Assembly (NCBI GenBank): GCA_007132995.1
Contig: SLNP01000111.1
Location: 1-35,015 of the forward strand
Length of the DNA: 35,015 nucleotides
Source: Bacteroidales bacterium
Lineage (GTDB): Bacteria; Bacteroidota; Bacteroidia; Bacteroidales; VadinHA17
Reading direction: 5' to 3'
Part shown: piece after piece, positions 34,028-35,015 of the stretch
How positions within the stretch are numbered: the first letter of the stretch is position 1
Layout: every line of letters begins with the position of its first letter
Program-made: the position numbers and the translations under genes
The notes under the pieces: generated by a model
Seen by the model: the letters and a program-made list of their open reading frames with translations, nothing else
What the model was told of the DNA's origin: nothing
Databases searched by the model: none

Positions 34028-34519
34028 TCAGAACTCTTTCCTGTCAAAAATCTCTTTGTAGATAACGGCCCTCCTGCCGTCGAACTCATGGAGAATATCT
34101 ACAAGCTCGTAGCTTACACCCTCCTGTTCATCATCGATAATCTCAACATCGCCTGTTTCTGTAGCCTGCAGCAGCTCCTCAAACCTCTTCTCGGTAGCAG
34201 CGGCATCGAGAGCAGAATGGCCTGAGGCGGTCTCCTTACCGGCATCTGATCCTGCCCCGGATGTCCGGGTAGCGCTACCTGACATCTTATCGTGCGAAGC
34301 GGTAGCGGTTGACATCTGTGGCCTTGCAACCTCCTCGCCATAGAACTCATCATCATCATCAAAAAGATCGTCCGGAAAACCGCTACGGGGCTCGCGGCTC
34401 TCTCCTGTCGGCTCGCCGCGGGGCACCTCTCTCTTTTTTCCCTTTATAGAGCTCACTATCGCTATAATAGCAAATATTATGTAAATGATAATATTGCCAA
34501 AACCTCTTTCGTCGCTCAT
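34028..34519 (-). CDS. Small membrane-anchored protein of unknown function
   Basis: The 163-residue product has a single hydrophobic segment near the start (about 8-23, NIIIYIIFAIIAIVSS), a basic patch KGKKREVPR, then a long acidic and Ser/Thr/Ala/Gly-rich stretch (about 45-108, with DDLFDDDDEF) that looks disordered, and a folded-looking end (about 110-163, VDILHEFDGRRAVIYKEIFDRKEF). I do not recognise the family. The Nin topology and basic patch suggest the tail is cytoplasmic. It has a strong Shine-Dalgarno site and is upstream of greA, which has its own promoter. Confidence 0.8.
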   Translation of the reverse strand: MSDERGFGNIIIYIIFAIIAIVSSIKGKKREVPRGEPTGESREPRSGFPDDLFDDDDEFYGEEVARPQMSTATASHDKMSGSATRTSGAGSDAGKETASGHSALDAAATEKRFEELLQATETGDVEIIDDEQEGVSYELVDILHEFDGRRAVIYKEIFDRKEF

Positions 34520-34526
34520 AGAATAA

Positions 34527-34533
34527 CCTCCTT
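34527..34533 (-). promoter_or_regulatory. Strong Shine-Dalgarno site of the small membrane protein
   Basis: The minus strand reads AAGGAGG with 7 nt to the ATG at 34519. This is the best ribosome binding site in the window and fixes the start of the unknown gene. Confidence 0.8.
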
Positions 34534-34632
34534 AAAACTCTGGCGACCCGGTCGGCTCAGTAAACCGGGCCACCTCTTCTTTTTCTTTCAGCTTAACCGG
34601 CAGCCCTGACAGGCCGGTATCGTCAGACTTGC

Positions 34633-34640
34633 TATATTTG
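34633..34640 (+). promoter_or_regulatory. Probable promoter -7 element of the Rieske-like gene
   Basis: TATATTTG matches TAnnTTTG exactly, just 7 nt before the ATG at 34648. Transcription should start at or near the ATG, so the message may have almost no leader. No TTG lies at the usual -33 spacing. Confidence 0.5.
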
Positions 34641-34647
34641 TAACATT

Positions 34648-35015
34648 ATGAGATCAGGCTCAAATTTACACCTTTTTTCCATATTTACCATCACCATTCT
34701 CCTTATCGGGGCATGCGACAGGAGAGATAATGATGTTATACCCGATGTTTTCATCGACTTCACCCTCGACCTCAACGATCCTGAATTTCAGGGGCTCAAC
34801 TTTGTTACCGGCCATCTGCTTGTAAACGCCAACACCAACAACATGGGGCCCCCTGCGGCAGGCTATATGGGAAGCGGAATAATTGTTTACCACTCTAACC
34901 CCGGTGAATTCAACGCCTATGACAGGACCTGCCCGCATGACTTCGTTACCTATCAGAAGGTAGAGGTTGTTAATGTTGACGGCATATACGCCATATGCCC
35001 CTCATGCAGCACAAG
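34648..35015 (+). CDS. Rieske-like lipoprotein, N-terminal part (cut by window edge)
   Basis: The visible 122 residues begin with a signal peptide and lipobox LIGAC (Cys23). The rest resembles the Rieske [2Fe-2S] fold in small Bacteroidota lipoproteins: YDRTCPHD with Cys95 and His97, then IYAICPSCST with Cys117 and Cys120. Classical Rieske proteins use C-x-H and C-x2-H, so the last visible ligand is Cys in place of His. The electron-transfer role is inferred from the fold; a partner is not in the window. The gene runs off the right edge and is divergent from the small membrane protein. Confidence 0.78.
   Translation, partial: MRSGSNLHLFSIFTITILLIGACDRRDNDVIPDVFIDFTLDLNDPEFQGLNFVTGHLLVNANTNNMGPPAAGYMGSGIIVYHSNPGEFNAYDRTCPHDFVTYQKVEVVNVDGIYAICPSCST

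Overview
The window is a stretch of core bacterial chromosome, almost certainly from the phylum Bacteroidota and probably the order Bacteroidales. Three things point there. Several gene starts are preceded by the Bacteroidota -7 element TAnnTTTG, with a TTG-type -33 element at the best examples. Most start codons lack a Shine-Dalgarno site. The gene neighbourhoods (purH-mreB-mreC, a TerB-like/ABC fusion beside a lipoprotein, DUF151 nuclease-nucleoside transporter-thyA-folA, tRNA-Leu-tig-clpP-clpX) and a 726-residue RecQ are typical of that group. I see no rRNA, CRISPR array, transposase, phage gene or integrase. The taxonomic call is inference from sequence features, not from a database search.

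Layout. Positions 1-8161 are read leftward: a lipoprotein, a TerB-like/ABC/permease fusion and rsmA, then purH, mreB and the start of mreC, with a hairpin-rich gap between mreB and mreC. Positions 8257-13355 are read rightward: carA and carB (carbamoyl phosphate for pyrimidines and arginine) and a GNAT acetyltransferase. recQ (13520-15700) is leftward. Positions 15912-21104 are rightward: tatC and lptB (envelope export), tRNA-Leu(UAG), a terminator-like hairpin, then trigger factor, ClpP and ClpX (protein folding and turnover). Positions 21213-26009 are leftward: a DUF151 nuclease, a CNT nucleoside transporter, thyA, folA and an orphan periplasmic binding protein, linking nucleoside uptake to dTMP synthesis. 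A 600-base gap follows, holding a GC-rich tandem repeat and a consensus promoter. Positions 26610-32243 are rightward: rplU with a long lysine/alanine-rich tail, rpmA, a terminator, serS, an EamA transporter, an S41 protease lipoprotein and ruvC. Positions 32281-34519 are leftward: an unknown membrane-anchored protein, greA, a HIT protein and a ComF protein. The right edge cuts a Rieske-like lipoprotein that reads rightward.

Most genes are housekeeping and can be assigned firmly from motifs. The points most worth a second look are: a terminator-like hairpin placed exactly between the promoter and start codon of greA, suggesting attenuation like that known for greA in E. coli; the histone-H1-like repeat tail on ribosomal protein L21; the uncharacterised lipoprotein plus TerB-like/ABC exporter pair; the Rieske-like protein whose fourth metal ligand looks like Cys rather than His; and the competing hairpins between mreB and mreC. 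I did not find anything that amounts to a complete new multi-gene system.
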